A stretch of 64,000 nucleotides of DNA from Dyadobacter sp. NIV53 (GTDB taxonomy: Bacteria > Bacteroidota > Bacteroidia > Cytophagales > Spirosomataceae): contig NZ_CP081299.1 of the NCBI RefSeq assembly GCF_019711195.1, forward strand, positions 6,110,501-6,174,500, read 5' to 3'. This document shows positions 17,350 through 25,472 of the stretch, piece after piece (the stretch's first letter is position 1; every line of letters starts with the position of its first letter). A program made the position numbers and the translations under genes. The notes below the pieces were generated by a model. The model was given only the letters and a program-made list of their open reading frames with translations, was not told where the DNA came from and did not search any database.

Positions 17350-19065
17350 CTAGATATTTTTCTTCTTCGATTCTTTCACTGCAAAATCAACAGCTCTGGC
17401 GGTCATTGCCATGTAAGTAAGAGAAGGATTTACGCATGACGCTGAGGTCATGGAAGCTCCGTCTGTAACAAATACATTTTTCACTGCATGTAATTGATTG
17501 TTGCCATTCAGTACCGAAGTTTTCGGGTCACGGCCCATGCGGGCTGTTCCCATTTCGTGAATTGCCATTCCTAAATAAGAACCGTTGTCATGTGTTTTAA
17601 CGTTTTTAACACCTGATTTTTCAAGCATTTCAGCCGCATCATTCATCATGTCCTTTCTCATTTTCATTTCGTTTTCGCGCAGTTCTGCATCAAAAACAAC
17701 GGTTGGCATTCCCCATTTATCTTTTTTGTCCTTGTTAAGATACATGTGGTTTTCGTGATATGGAAGTGTTTCTCCAAATCCACCAAAGCCCATTGTCCAG
17801 TTACCCGGTGTTGTTAGTTCTTCTTTGAAATCCGCTCCGAAAGATAATTCGGCCACATTTCTTTGCCATCCCTGACGGCCGCCACCACCCTGATAACCAA
17901 ATCCGCGGATGTAATCCCGTTTGTCATTACCGATATTCTGGTAACGTGGAACATAAATACCATTTGCACGGCGCCCGAAATAATATTTATCCAGATCACC
18001 CTCCCAAGTTCCGCTTGCTCCGGTGCGGAAATGGTGATCCATTAAATTATGTCCTAATTCTCCTGAATCATTTCCCAACCCGTTAGGAAAACGGTCAGAG
18101 GTGGAATTCAGCATGACAAGCGTGGAACCGATCGTACTTGCGCAAACGAATATGATTTTGGCAAGATATTCTCTTTCCTGCAATGTCACAGAATCAGTAA
18201 CCCGAACCCCGGTTGCTTTTTTAGTTTTATCATCGTACATGATTTCACGCACAACAGTATCCGGACGAAGCGTAAGCAAACCTGTTTTTACGGCAGGAGG
18301 AAGTGTACTGGATTGAGTACTGAAATAAGCACCATACGGGCAACCCAATGAACATTTATTACGGTATTGACAAGGAGAACGGCCTCCTTCCAGCTGGATT
18401 TTAGTAGGCTGAGAAAGATTGGCAACACGGCCGATAGTCATAGTACGGCCTGGAAATTCTTTTTCCAGTCTCTTACGAACCTCTTTTTCAACATGGTACA
18501 TTTCCATGGGCGGAAGAAAATCACTATCCGGCAGTTGCGGTAAACCCAGTTTCTCACCCGAAATCCCTACATGTTTTTCAACATAAGAATACCAGGGCGC
18601 GAGATCTTTGTAACGGATAGGCCAGTCAACAGCAATTCCGTCTTTTATATTCCCCTCAAAATCCAGGTCACTCCATCTGTACGACTGCCGTCCCCACATA
18701 ATGGATTTTCCACCTACAATATTAGGGCGAAACCAGTCGAATCTTTTCTTTTCTTCGTATGGTGAATCCGAATCATTCATCCAGTATTTTTCCGTCATTT
18801 CATTATACGGATAATCGCGGGACAAAAACGGATGTGTTTCTTTTTGTTTAACCGTGAGCCGGCCGTTATACTCAGTTTCCCAGGGTGCTTTCAGTGCATT
18901 TTCGTAACCGGTTACGTGCTCTAAATTTTTCCCTTTTTCAAGCATTAAAACTTTAAGACCTTTTGCAGTAAGTTCCTTTGCAGCCCAACCACCAGATACG
19001 CCCGATCCGATGATTATGGCATCGTAAGACATATCTTTTACCGCATCAATATTTAAATTCGCCAT
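17350..19065 (-). CDS. GMC-type FAD oxidoreductase (sugar/alcohol dehydrogenase large subunit)
   Basis: A 571-residue flavoenzyme. The FAD dinucleotide loop is IIIGSGVSGGWAAKEL (about 16-31), followed by MLEKG. VGGKSIMWGRQSYRW (about 116-130) is the second FAD contact. CSLGCPYGAYFSTQSSTLPP (about 238-257) is a Cys-bearing segment typical of the gluconate 2-dehydrogenase/sorbosone-like subgroup. The C-terminal HEMGTARMGRDP and CVNPSLTYMAMTARA carry the active-site His and Asn regions. It has no signal of its own. Its partner, the subunit 3 gene just upstream, has a Tat-like signal, so the pair may be exported together to oxidise a sugar or polyol in the periplasm. Confidence 0.9.
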   Translation of the reverse strand: MANLNIDAVKDMSYDAIIIGSGVSGGWAAKELTAKGLKVLMLEKGKNLEHVTGYENALKAPWETEYNGRLTVKQKETHPFLSRDYPYNEMTEKYWMNDSDSPYEEKKRFDWFRPNIVGGKSIMWGRQSYRWSDLDFEGNIKDGIAVDWPIRYKDLAPWYSYVEKHVGISGEKLGLPQLPDSDFLPPMEMYHVEKEVRKRLEKEFPGRTMTIGRVANLSQPTKIQLEGGRSPCQYRNKCSLGCPYGAYFSTQSSTLPPAVKTGLLTLRPDTVVREIMYDDKTKKATGVRVTDSVTLQEREYLAKIIFVCASTIGSTLVMLNSTSDRFPNGLGNDSGELGHNLMDHHFRTGASGTWEGDLDKYYFGRRANGIYVPRYQNIGNDKRDYIRGFGYQGGGGRQGWQRNVAELSFGADFKEELTTPGNWTMGFGGFGETLPYHENHMYLNKDKKDKWGMPTVVFDAELRENEMKMRKDMMNDAAEMLEKSGVKNVKTHDNGSYLGMAIHEMGTARMGRDPKTSVLNGNNQLHAVKNVFVTDGASMTSASCVNPSLTYMAMTARAVDFAVKESKKKNI

Positions 19066-19181
19066 TGTTGTTAAAAAATTATTCGTGATACTTTAAACAC
19101 GGACTGCTATTGAAGAGTAAAGTCAGGAATTTTAAGTTAAGGTAGAGACGCAACTGTAAACTTTCAACCAGCTTCTGCTCT

Positions 19182-19210
19182 AAACTTTAAACTCTGAACT
19201 CTGAACTCTA
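19182..19210. repeat. Short AACTCTGA/AACTTTAA tandem-like repeat
   Basis: Imperfect repeats of the words aaactctg/aactctga occur just downstream of the subunit 3 gene. Related words (agttcaaagttta) follow the GNAT gene at about 35305-35325. They look like dispersed low-complexity intergenic filler. Confidence 0.4.
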
Positions 19211-19223
19211 TACTTTTAAACTT

Positions 19224-19754
19224 TCAAATCGCCCAGCTTTTTTGTCCTTTTGGCATTGGCCATGAACCATCAAAACGGCCGGGAATCGGCAAATAATCCA
19301 ATGCCTGGGTAGCACCTATTTCAGAAGTGAAATAGCCGGTTACAGTAAGTCCCTTCATTTGCAGGAAAAATGGCTTGTCGGATACTGTGGCTCTCTTAAC
19401 CATATCCGTTTTCTGGGTAGCATCAAGGGATGCAAATCCTTTCTGATAGACTTCCTTGCTGTCTTTATCCAGTTTATCCAGACCGGCATAAAAAGTTTTC
19501 TGATCGTCGAACTTGTAACAATCACGCATCACACGGATTATAAATTTTTCGGCACCTGCTGCTTTTGCACCGGGAGTACCTGTTGTGGGGATAATAACGT
19601 CAGCAACATCGGCAAGTAGCGCCTCCTGCTCAGCTGAAACGTCAAGGAATGGTCCGAAATTTAATTTTTCGCCCATCACACCAGCCATAAGTGGTGCTGA
19701 AATCATACCACCCATCATGAGGGTAATTTTTTCAATAGCTTCTCTACGGTTCAT
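19224..19754 (-). CDS. Gluconate 2-dehydrogenase subunit 3-family protein with Tat-like signal
   Basis: A 176-residue protein of the gluconate_2-dh3 family. The N-terminus (MNRREAIEKITLMMGGMISAP) has a twin arginine before a hydrophobic stretch, consistent with Tat export. The mature part contains LLADVADVIIPTTGTPGAKAAGAEKFI, the family hallmark. Members accompany GMC flavoproteins and are needed for their export or stability. The GMC gene starts 158 bases downstream on the same strand. No cytochrome c subunit is nearby, unlike the classical three-subunit gluconate dehydrogenase. Confidence 0.9.
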   Translation of the reverse strand: MNRREAIEKITLMMGGMISAPLMAGVMGEKLNFGPFLDVSAEQEALLADVADVIIPTTGTPGAKAAGAEKFIIRVMRDCYKFDDQKTFYAGLDKLDKDSKEVYQKGFASLDATQKTDMVKRATVSDKPFFLQMKGLTVTGYFTSEIGATQALDYLPIPGRFDGSWPMPKGQKSWAI

Positions 19755-20013
19755 CGTGTTTTGAAATGGTTACTTATAGGTTAGTTATAATCTTCTTATA
19801 CGCTGGGTAGCAATGTATATTTTTAATAATACCTTGTTATTTTTGGATTAATAACGAAAAATAAAAGGTGCTCACAATTTAGGTAACTTCTGTCTGATTT
19901 GAACAACTGTTAACGAAATTAACAATTTGGAAGGATAAAGTAGGTGTTATTCGGCATAACGGTTTCAAAAGAAGGTGTATTTGTAAAAATACCGGAATAT
20001 TGATTTACCAAAA

Positions 20014-20205
20014 TTATTGTTCGCCACGGATCTGGCTTTCAGGTAAAATATCTTCAATATATAAATTCTGTTTAGTATTCAGGATCTCTACAAAATGACG
20101 GGCGTCTTTTCCGGTCAGTTCCCTGAAATGTTTTCCTTTGTGTTGGTCATAATACCATTGCCAGACCAATTCTGTTGAAATAATGATATAATTTAACTCT
20201 TTCAT
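20014..20205 (-). CDS. Small hypothetical protein (63 residues)
   Basis: The frame opens MKELNYIIISTELVWQWYYDQHKG and has ordinary codon use. It contains no recognisable domain, membrane segment or signal peptide. It lies alone between the YtxJ gene and the dehydrogenase pair. A perfect 16-bp hairpin sits 17 bases upstream of its start, which may be its regulatory leader or a terminator of the preceding transcript. I recognise no family. Confidence 0.5.
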   Translation of the reverse strand: MKELNYIIISTELVWQWYYDQHKGKHFRELTGKDARHFVEILNTKQNLYIEDILPESQIRGEQ

Positions 20206-20221
20206 TTCTATACGATTTAGA

Positions 20222-20258
20222 TGTCCGAATTTATGGATTTATTCCATAAATTCGGACA
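20222..20258. repeat. Perfect 16-bp inverted repeat, 5-base loop
   Basis: tgtccgaatttatgga (20222-20237) and its exact complement (20243-20258) flank a tttat loop. No T-run follows on either strand, so it is not a standard terminator. It lies immediately upstream of the 63-residue gene. Confidence 0.7.
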
Positions 20259-20311
20259 GAAGTCCATGAGAAAGTATTAAATATTTTGCAATTGGAGGTG
20301 TTTTGAATTAA

Positions 20312-20343
20312 AACGAGCAACTTTTTGATAAAAGCTGCTCGTT
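20312..20343 (-). terminator. Terminator of the YtxJ gene
   Basis: On the minus strand the stem aacgagcagctttt / aaaagttgctcgtt (20330-20343 with 20312-20325, one mismatch) is followed by TTTTAATTC. It lies just after the stop of the leftward gene at 20375. Confidence 0.7.
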
Positions 20344-20374
20344 AAAAATGTTAATATCACACTGCTGGTTTCAA

Positions 20375-20716
20375 TCAGGCTTCCTGGCCAATATGATTCA
20401 GCATTGCTTTTAATGAAATTGCTTCATGTGAAGTATTGTAAACACAAACACCGTTTTTAACAACAAGCACCTGTGGTGATTCGTGACGGATCTCGAAAGT
20501 TTTAGCGACAAACTGTGATTCCTGACGGTTTTTGATAACGTCTACCATATATATGGGTACATCAATATCATTTGCAGCACTGACTTCTGATTTTAACTGG
20601 CGATAAGCCATCAGGCTTGTCATGCATCTTGGGCTATGCTTATAAATAATCGCGTAATTGGCAGATTTACTGATATCAAGAACTTCTTCTTCGTTCGTTA
20701 TTGTAATCCAATTCAT
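20375..20716 (-). CDS. ytxJ: YtxJ-type thioredoxin-fold protein
   Basis: A 113-residue cytosolic protein of the YtxJ (DUF2847) family, named in Firmicutes as a bacillithiol-system redox protein and also common in Bacteroidota. YAIIYKHSPRCMTSLMAYRQL (residues 21-41) matches the family KHSxxCxxS motif with a single redox cysteine (Cys31). HESPQVLVVKNG (about 78-89) corresponds to the thioredoxin cis-Pro loop. It probably reduces mixed disulfides between proteins and a low-molecular-weight thiol. It is monocistronic, with its own terminator. Confidence 0.85.
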   Translation of the reverse strand: MNWITITNEEEVLDISKSANYAIIYKHSPRCMTSLMAYRQLKSEVSAANDIDVPIYMVDVIKNRQESQFVAKTFEIRHESPQVLVVKNGVCVYNTSHEAISLKAMLNHIGQEA

Positions 20717-21173
20717 AATTTATAAATGCAAAATGTGATGAGACATAGGAATGAAATTATTTCTATAACATATTTTTTTTCATTTCATTCCAAATGATCA
20801 TTATCCATGAAGGTGTATTTATAGATAGCAATAAACTTTAACCTTTTATTATTTCTATATTTTAAAAATTATTGAGCTAAATCTTATTTCGAAAAAAATC
20901 ACTTTATACATATTTACCTAATTTTTTATAAAATATAAAGAATGTGGGTTGTAGTACTACTTTAATTAAATGTTTGCTTTTATTCGTATAACTAAATCTT
21001 TATATTTATAAATCACAAATTGACAGGATATAATTTGTGATTCCCGCCGCAAGTGGAAATTATATTGGTAGCCGCACTGCCAGATCTGATTACTGAATAC
21101 ACGTATTGTGTAATTCCGGAAGTGTACAATATTCCAATACTTTAATTTCATACTTATTCTTAAACAGTTACTT
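20717..21173. other. 457-base A+T-rich intergenic region
   Basis: No convincing gene. It separates the divergent YtxJ and aminotransferase genes and carries the operator-like inverted repeat at 21011-21042. A leftward frame of 73 codons (21187-20966) has unlikely composition and overlaps the aminotransferase start, so I do not call it. Confidence 0.6.
21011..21042. promoter_or_regulatory. Operator-like inverted repeat upstream of the aminotransferase gene
   Basis: Perfect 11-bp arms AATCACAAATT (21011-21021) and AATTTGTGATT (21032-21042) are separated by 10 bases. The half-site centres are 21 bp apart, two helical turns, as for a dimeric regulator. It lies about 130 bases upstream of the start at 21174. 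Confidence 0.5.
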
Positions 21174-22364
21174 ATGGGACAGAACATCGACCGTAGAAGT
21201 CTTTTGAAATCGGGCTTTGCATCACTTGGTGCATTGGCAGTTTTACCGTTTATCAGCGAAGGGGCATTTGCTGAAACACCTATGCGTTTGGATAATGCTA
21301 ACCGTATTGTTTATAGTCCAATGGTAAGAGGGCACTACATTGAGCGGGAACTGGATATGCCTAAAATGGTTGCCAGGATCGGTTCAAATGAAAATCCTTA
21401 CGGTCCGCCGCCAATGGCCAGAAAAGCGATTGCGGAAACGATCGAAAAAGGTAACCGTTACGGAAGAACTGAGTTAAAAGCCCTGACTGATAAAATTGCA
21501 GTAAAAGAAGGTGTGGACCCTAACTATATTATGATGGGAAGCGGTTCAGGCGATTTGCTTGAAAAAACGGCTCTTGCCATGTTTAAAGACGGTGGAAATA
21601 TCGTTTCGGCTGATCCAACTTACATGTCCCTGATCCGCGTTGCTGAATCTATCGGAGCAACCTGGAAACCAATTCCTTGTAAATCAGACTGGTCACATGA
21701 TCTGGATGCTATGGAAAAAGCCATTGACAAAGACACCAAACTGGTTTATATCTGTAATCCTAACAATCCGATGGGAGCAGTGACTTCTACCAAGGCGTTG
21801 GTTGATTTTTGCAGCCGGGTTTCTGAGAAAGTGCCAATTTTTATCGACGAAGCATATATTGAGCTTGTAGAAGGTGCTGATAATAAAAGCATGGTGTTCT
21901 TGCTGAAAGACAAGAAAAATGTCATTATCGCCCGTACTTTTTCCAAAATTATGGGAATGGCCGGTTTAAGAGTTGGTTATATTGCTGCACTTCCAGCAAC
22001 ACTGGATACAATCAGGAAAACAACAAAAGGCGGCGGTGGGGGAATTCCTGTAACATCTGCTGCCGGTGCGCTGGCTGCTATGGATGATGTAGAATTCCAG
22101 AACATGACGCGTAAATTAAATACAGAAGCAAAAACCTATCTGTACGAAAACCTGACTGCGATGGGTTACAAATACGTGCCGTCATTTACCAATTTTGTGA
22201 TTTTTCCTATTAACATGTCCGGAAAAGAATTGCTCAGTAAAATGGTAGACAAAGGGATTATGGTCAGGACCCTGGATATCAATGACAAACCATGGTGCCG
22301 CGTAAGTATTGGTACGAAAGATGAAATGAAAATATTCGTGACTGCTTTGCAGACTTTCAGTTAA
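21174..22364 (+). CDS. Tat-exported class I/II aminotransferase (HisC-like)
   Basis: A 396-residue PLP enzyme of the histidinol-phosphate aminotransferase group. SNENPYGPPP (about 71-80) binds substrate, YICNPNNPMG (about 192-201) and FIDEAYIE (about 223-230) contact the cofactor, and TFSKIMGMAGLRVGY contains the PLP lysine (Lys258). Unusually, the protein begins MGQNIDRRSLLKSGFASLGALAVLPFISEGAFAE, a twin-arginine motif (RRSLLK), a hydrophobic stretch and an AFA cleavage site, so it should be exported folded with cofactor. Histidine biosynthesis is therefore unlikely; a periplasmic amine or amino acid substrate is inferred. A terminator follows directly. Confidence 0.88.
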   Translation: MGQNIDRRSLLKSGFASLGALAVLPFISEGAFAETPMRLDNANRIVYSPMVRGHYIERELDMPKMVARIGSNENPYGPPPMARKAIAETIEKGNRYGRTELKALTDKIAVKEGVDPNYIMMGSGSGDLLEKTALAMFKDGGNIVSADPTYMSLIRVAESIGATWKPIPCKSDWSHDLDAMEKAIDKDTKLVYICNPNNPMGAVTSTKALVDFCSRVSEKVPIFIDEAYIELVEGADNKSMVFLLKDKKNVIIARTFSKIMGMAGLRVGYIAALPATLDTIRKTTKGGGGGIPVTSAAGALAAMDDVEFQNMTRKLNTEAKTYLYENLTAMGYKYVPSFTNFVIFPINMSGKELLSKMVDKGIMVRTLDINDKPWCRVSIGTKDEMKIFVTALQTFS

Positions 22365-22382
22365 GAGTTTTAGGTCATATTT

Positions 22383-22420
22383 ATTCCGGATAGAATTTAG
22401 ATTCTGTCCGGAATTTTTTT
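22383..22420 (+). terminator. Rho-independent terminator
   Basis: The stem attccggatagaat (22383-22396) pairs with attctgtccggaat (22401-22414) with one G-U type mismatch and is followed by a T-run. It lies 19 bases after the aminotransferase stop. Confidence 0.8.
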
Positions 22421-22460
22421 GTAAAATAAATACTGTCTTAAATAAAGATTATTTATTCAG

Positions 22461-23393
22461 TTACAATTGTTCAATTATCCATTGAATACATTCAGTTTCT
22501 TCAACAATGTTCCATGAATGAGGATGATGCAACCCGCTACTTCGTACTCCCTTTTTTGCTGATTGAATAAATTCCGCATGAGTATTTCCAATTAATGTCA
22601 ATCTATTTATTAGTTCCGAGGAAAATAGAAAGTTCATATCTAAGGCGCTCCTTCTCCTTTCTTTCAAATACCAGTTAATATCTACATCATGATACACACG
22701 TACGCTCATATTTTGCAGATATTTTTCATTGCCCGGTTCTGGCAGATCTTTGTAAAAAGGAGTTAGTTTTTTGTATAAATTAATATTGAATTCTGGCGAC
22801 CCTATCTCTTCCTGCATCAATTTTAAAGCGAATTTGGCTTCTGTCACACCAGCTTGAGAATAATTCCTACTAATTTCTCTTTCAAAATAATGATATATTT
22901 CAATTAAATCTACCGGGGAATCAATGCTGAAAACTGCTTTTGGTTGAATAGGATTAGATTTAGGGAATTCCTTACATAATTCGGCATATCTTAATGCTAT
23001 TGTACCCCCGGCAGAAAATCCTCCAATTACGATTTTTTCAGGATCAACGGAAAAGTTTTTTATGACTTGGCTGAACGCTAAATTTAATTTTATTAATAAA
23101 GAAGAATCTGCATATAACCTGTTTCCTCCTGAAATAGCAATAACTAATATATCACTTTCATAAGCTGCATTTGGAAGTTTAGATTCCTGAAATATAGATT
23201 CGGGTGATTCGCCATATCCCGGCAATAAAATCAATGTGCCTTTGATAATGCCGGATTGTGGTTTAACTACAAGATAATATCCAGAATTGCCAACTGATGA
23301 ATTTATGGAAACCTTTTCTATATTCTGACTATAAAGATTTGAGAAACAGAATATTGTTAAAATAGGTGCAATGAGAATTTTTAGTGTGTTCAT
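22461..23393 (-). CDS. Secreted alpha/beta hydrolase, function unknown
   Basis: A 310-residue exported protein (signal MNTLKILIAPILTIFCFSNLYSQ). ILLPGYGESPESIF is the oxyanion-side loop. The nucleophile elbow is GGFSAGGTIALRYAEL (Ser near residue 129). A histidine in SSGLHHPHSWN near the C-terminus could complete the triad. Codon use and the Ile/Asn/Ser-rich composition look more A+T-rich than the neighbours. It is flanked by convergent and divergent genes and stands alone. An esterase or peptidase activity is inferred from the fold only. Confidence 0.75.
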   Translation of the reverse strand: MNTLKILIAPILTIFCFSNLYSQNIEKVSINSSVGNSGYYLVVKPQSGIIKGTLILLPGYGESPESIFQESKLPNAAYESDILVIAISGGNRLYADSSLLIKLNLAFSQVIKNFSVDPEKIVIGGFSAGGTIALRYAELCKEFPKSNPIQPKAVFSIDSPVDLIEIYHYFEREISRNYSQAGVTEAKFALKLMQEEIGSPEFNINLYKKLTPFYKDLPEPGNEKYLQNMSVRVYHDVDINWYLKERRRSALDMNFLFSSELINRLTLIGNTHAEFIQSAKKGVRSSGLHHPHSWNIVEETECIQWIIEQL

Positions 23394-23543
23394 ATATGTT
23401 GGATTTTGGACAAAGCTAGTTTTTGTAATTCAGGTGAAAAAGTTAAAAAACATTAAATAGTGTGGGTTTAAACTGATATTGCCGATTTAAATTATTTCAA
23501 ACTTATTTCCCCCTTCCCCGTTTTTCTTGTCCTAGTTCAATGT

Positions 23544-23571
23544 TTTGCCCCTGTTGGGGAGGTTATCTTTG
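23544..23571 (+). promoter_or_regulatory. Bacteroidota-type promoter upstream of the ring-cleaving dioxygenase gene
   Basis: TATCTTTG (23564-23571) matches the TAnnTTTG -7 box. A TTTG lies at 23544-23547, with a slightly short 16-base spacer. Predicted transcription start would leave a leader of about 30 bases before the ATG at 23608. Confidence 0.5.
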
Positions 23572-23607
23572 TATCATTAAATCGAAAACAAAAAAACATT
23601 TACTGAT

Positions 23608-24546
23608 ATGGAAAATACAATCAACGGGATACACCACATTACAGCCATAGCTAGTGACCCTAAAAAAAATTATGATTTTTATACAAGAGTACTGGGTTTA
23701 AGAATGGTTAAAAAAACCGTCAATTTCGATGACCCAAATACATATCACTTTTATTACGGGGATAAAAACGGAACACCAGGAACCATCCTGACATTTTTTC
23801 CATGGGGAGATCAAATTCCTGCCGGCAGGAGAGGAACGCGTCAGGTTACTGAAATAGGTTACTCAGTACCGGAAGGAAGCCTGGATTTCTGGTTGAAAAG
23901 ACTGGATGAAAATAAAGTAATTTATAATAAAGTCTCTGAAAAATTCGGGGAACAATACCTGACATTCCTGGATCCTGACGGTTTGAAATTTGAACTGACC
24001 GTCCCTAAGAAAGCGGACACCCGTACGCCTTGGGAAACCAGTGAAGTAACTGCCGAAAATGCAACGCGCGGTTTTCACAGCATTACGATCACCAGTAACA
24101 AAATTGAAGAAACAGCCAAAATCCTGACTGATATTTTTGGATATAAATTGCTGGAACAACATGTAAACCGTTACAGATTTGTAACAGATGCAGTTGAAAA
24201 TGCAGCCATTGTTGATTTAGTAGAAGTACCAGGCGAAAGAGCGGGACATGTTGCAGGAGGTTCTGTACATCACGTAGCTTTCAGAGTTGCCAATGATGAC
24301 ATTTTAATGGAGTTCCGTAAAAAAGTAGTAGAAGCAGGACACCAGATTACCGACAAAATAGACCGGAATTACTTCTATTCATTGTATTTCCGTGAACCAG
24401 GTGGTGTGTTGTTCGAAATTGCGAGTGACAATCCTGGGTTTGGCACAGATGAAACCGTAGAAGAATTAGGAACGGGTTTAATGCTTCCTCCCCAATACGA
24501 ATCCCGTCGCGCCCAAATTGAAAAGGTGTTGCCGAAACTGGTTTAG
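23608..24546 (+). CDS. Ring-cleaving dioxygenase, MhqO/LinE-like (VOC superfamily)
   Basis: A 312-residue protein made of two vicinal-oxygen-chelate modules. The first opens INGIHHITAIASDPKKNYDFYTRVLGL (positions 23617-23700); the second begins RGFHSITI (about 152-159). Likely metal ligands are His in GIHHIT, His in GSVHHVAFRV (about 220-229), and Glu in EPGGVLFEIASD (about 266-277). Family members such as MhqO/MhqA and LinE cleave hydroquinone-type rings with Fe(II). The next gene is an MhqD-like esterase, reproducing the dioxygenase/esterase pairing of Bacillus methylhydroquinone-resistance operons. It is cytosolic. Confidence 0.88.
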   Translation: MENTINGIHHITAIASDPKKNYDFYTRVLGLRMVKKTVNFDDPNTYHFYYGDKNGTPGTILTFFPWGDQIPAGRRGTRQVTEIGYSVPEGSLDFWLKRLDENKVIYNKVSEKFGEQYLTFLDPDGLKFELTVPKKADTRTPWETSEVTAENATRGFHSITITSNKIEETAKILTDIFGYKLLEQHVNRYRFVTDAVENAAIVDLVEVPGERAGHVAGGSVHHVAFRVANDDILMEFRKKVVEAGHQITDKIDRNYFYSLYFREPGGVLFEIASDNPGFGTDETVEELGTGLMLPPQYESRRAQIEKVLPKLV

Positions 24547-24588
24547 TGAATTGAACTTCTTATTGTAATACTATAAGTTGCTACAATG

Positions 24589-24686
24589 CTGTCACGCTGA
24601 GCGGAGTCGAACTGCAGTCAATTAAGTTTGAATAATCCGGCCCGGATTTCGACTGCTTCGACAGTCTGATCCGCTCACTCTGACAG
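24589..24686. repeat. Imperfect inverted repeat of the TGTCACGCTGAGCGGAGTCGAA type
   Basis: The left arm ctgtcacgctgagcgga...gtcgaactgcagtc pairs imperfectly with the right arm gactgcttcgacagtctgatccgctcac...tgacag. The core word TGAGCGGAGTCGAA is, from general experience, a widespread intergenic repeat in Bacteroidota genomes. It lies between the dioxygenase and esterase genes. Confidence 0.75.
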
Positions 24687-24731
24687 GATTATGTATAATT
24701 CACAGAATTACTTTTAACTCAAAACGGAAAA

Positions 24732-25355
24732 ATGTATTCCCATACAAAACAAATTATAACGAATGGAACGCCGGTTACGGAAGCTAAAAAGGCAATTATC
24801 ATGCTGCATGGCAGGGGCGGTTCTGCAAGGGATGTTATTTCTTTGAAACGATACCTCAAACTGGAAGGAATGGCGATTTATGCGCCCGAAGCTACCAATA
24901 ACAGCTGGTATCCTTACAGTTTTATGGCACCAGTTTCTCAAAATCAGCCTGCATTGGATTCAGCTTTAGAGCTAATTGACGAAGTGGTTTCCGAAATTGA
25001 AGCCGCTGGAATCTCAGCAGAAAACATATATTTCGCCGGTTTTTCGCAAGGTGCTTGTTTAACTCTGGAATACACAGCCAGAAATGCCAGACGTTACGGT
25101 GGAATTATTGCGTTGACTGGCGGATTAGTAGGGCAGGAGTTGGTAACAGAAAATTATCAGGGTGATTTTCAAGGTACTCCGCTTTTCGTTTCCACAGGTA
25201 ATCCGGATCCGCACGTTCCGGTTTCGCGTGTTCAGGAAAGTGTTAAAATATTTGAAAGCCTGAATGCGGTGGTAACATCGGAAATATATTCCGGCCGTCC
25301 TCATACAATTTCAGCAGAGGAGATTGAAATAGTGAATACTAAAATATTGGTGTGA
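24732..25355 (+). CDS. Phospholipase/carboxylesterase-family hydrolase (MhqD-like)
   Basis: A 207-residue cytosolic alpha/beta hydrolase. AIIMLHGRGGSARDVISL (about 17-34) is the oxyanion loop, GFSQGACLTLEY (about 104-115) carries the nucleophile Ser, DPHVPVSRVQE the acid, and GRPHTIS the histidine. This is the short carboxylesterase family that includes MhqD, encoded with the MhqO-type dioxygenase in Bacillus quinone-stress regulons. Here it follows the dioxygenase gene, though a repeat lies between them. It probably hydrolyses an ester or ring-fission product. Confidence 0.86.
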   Translation: MYSHTKQIITNGTPVTEAKKAIIMLHGRGGSARDVISLKRYLKLEGMAIYAPEATNNSWYPYSFMAPVSQNQPALDSALELIDEVVSEIEAAGISAENIYFAGFSQGACLTLEYTARNARRYGGIIALTGGLVGQELVTENYQGDFQGTPLFVSTGNPDPHVPVSRVQESVKIFESLNAVVTSEIYSGRPHTISAEEIEIVNTKILV

Positions 25356-25472
25356 GGTAATATGCCACGAAGCCACAAAGACACGAATTTTAAAATAGTA
25401 AGAAATGGCCACCGATGCCTCTCATTACTATAATTCATTTAAAATGTATCATCTTACAAACAAAAAATAACC

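Noticed and set aside
20966..21187. 73-codon minus-strand frame overlapping the aminotransferase start
   Set aside because: Covers the operator-like repeat and promoter region, lacks any motif, and has Ile/Tyr/Asn-rich random-like composition.
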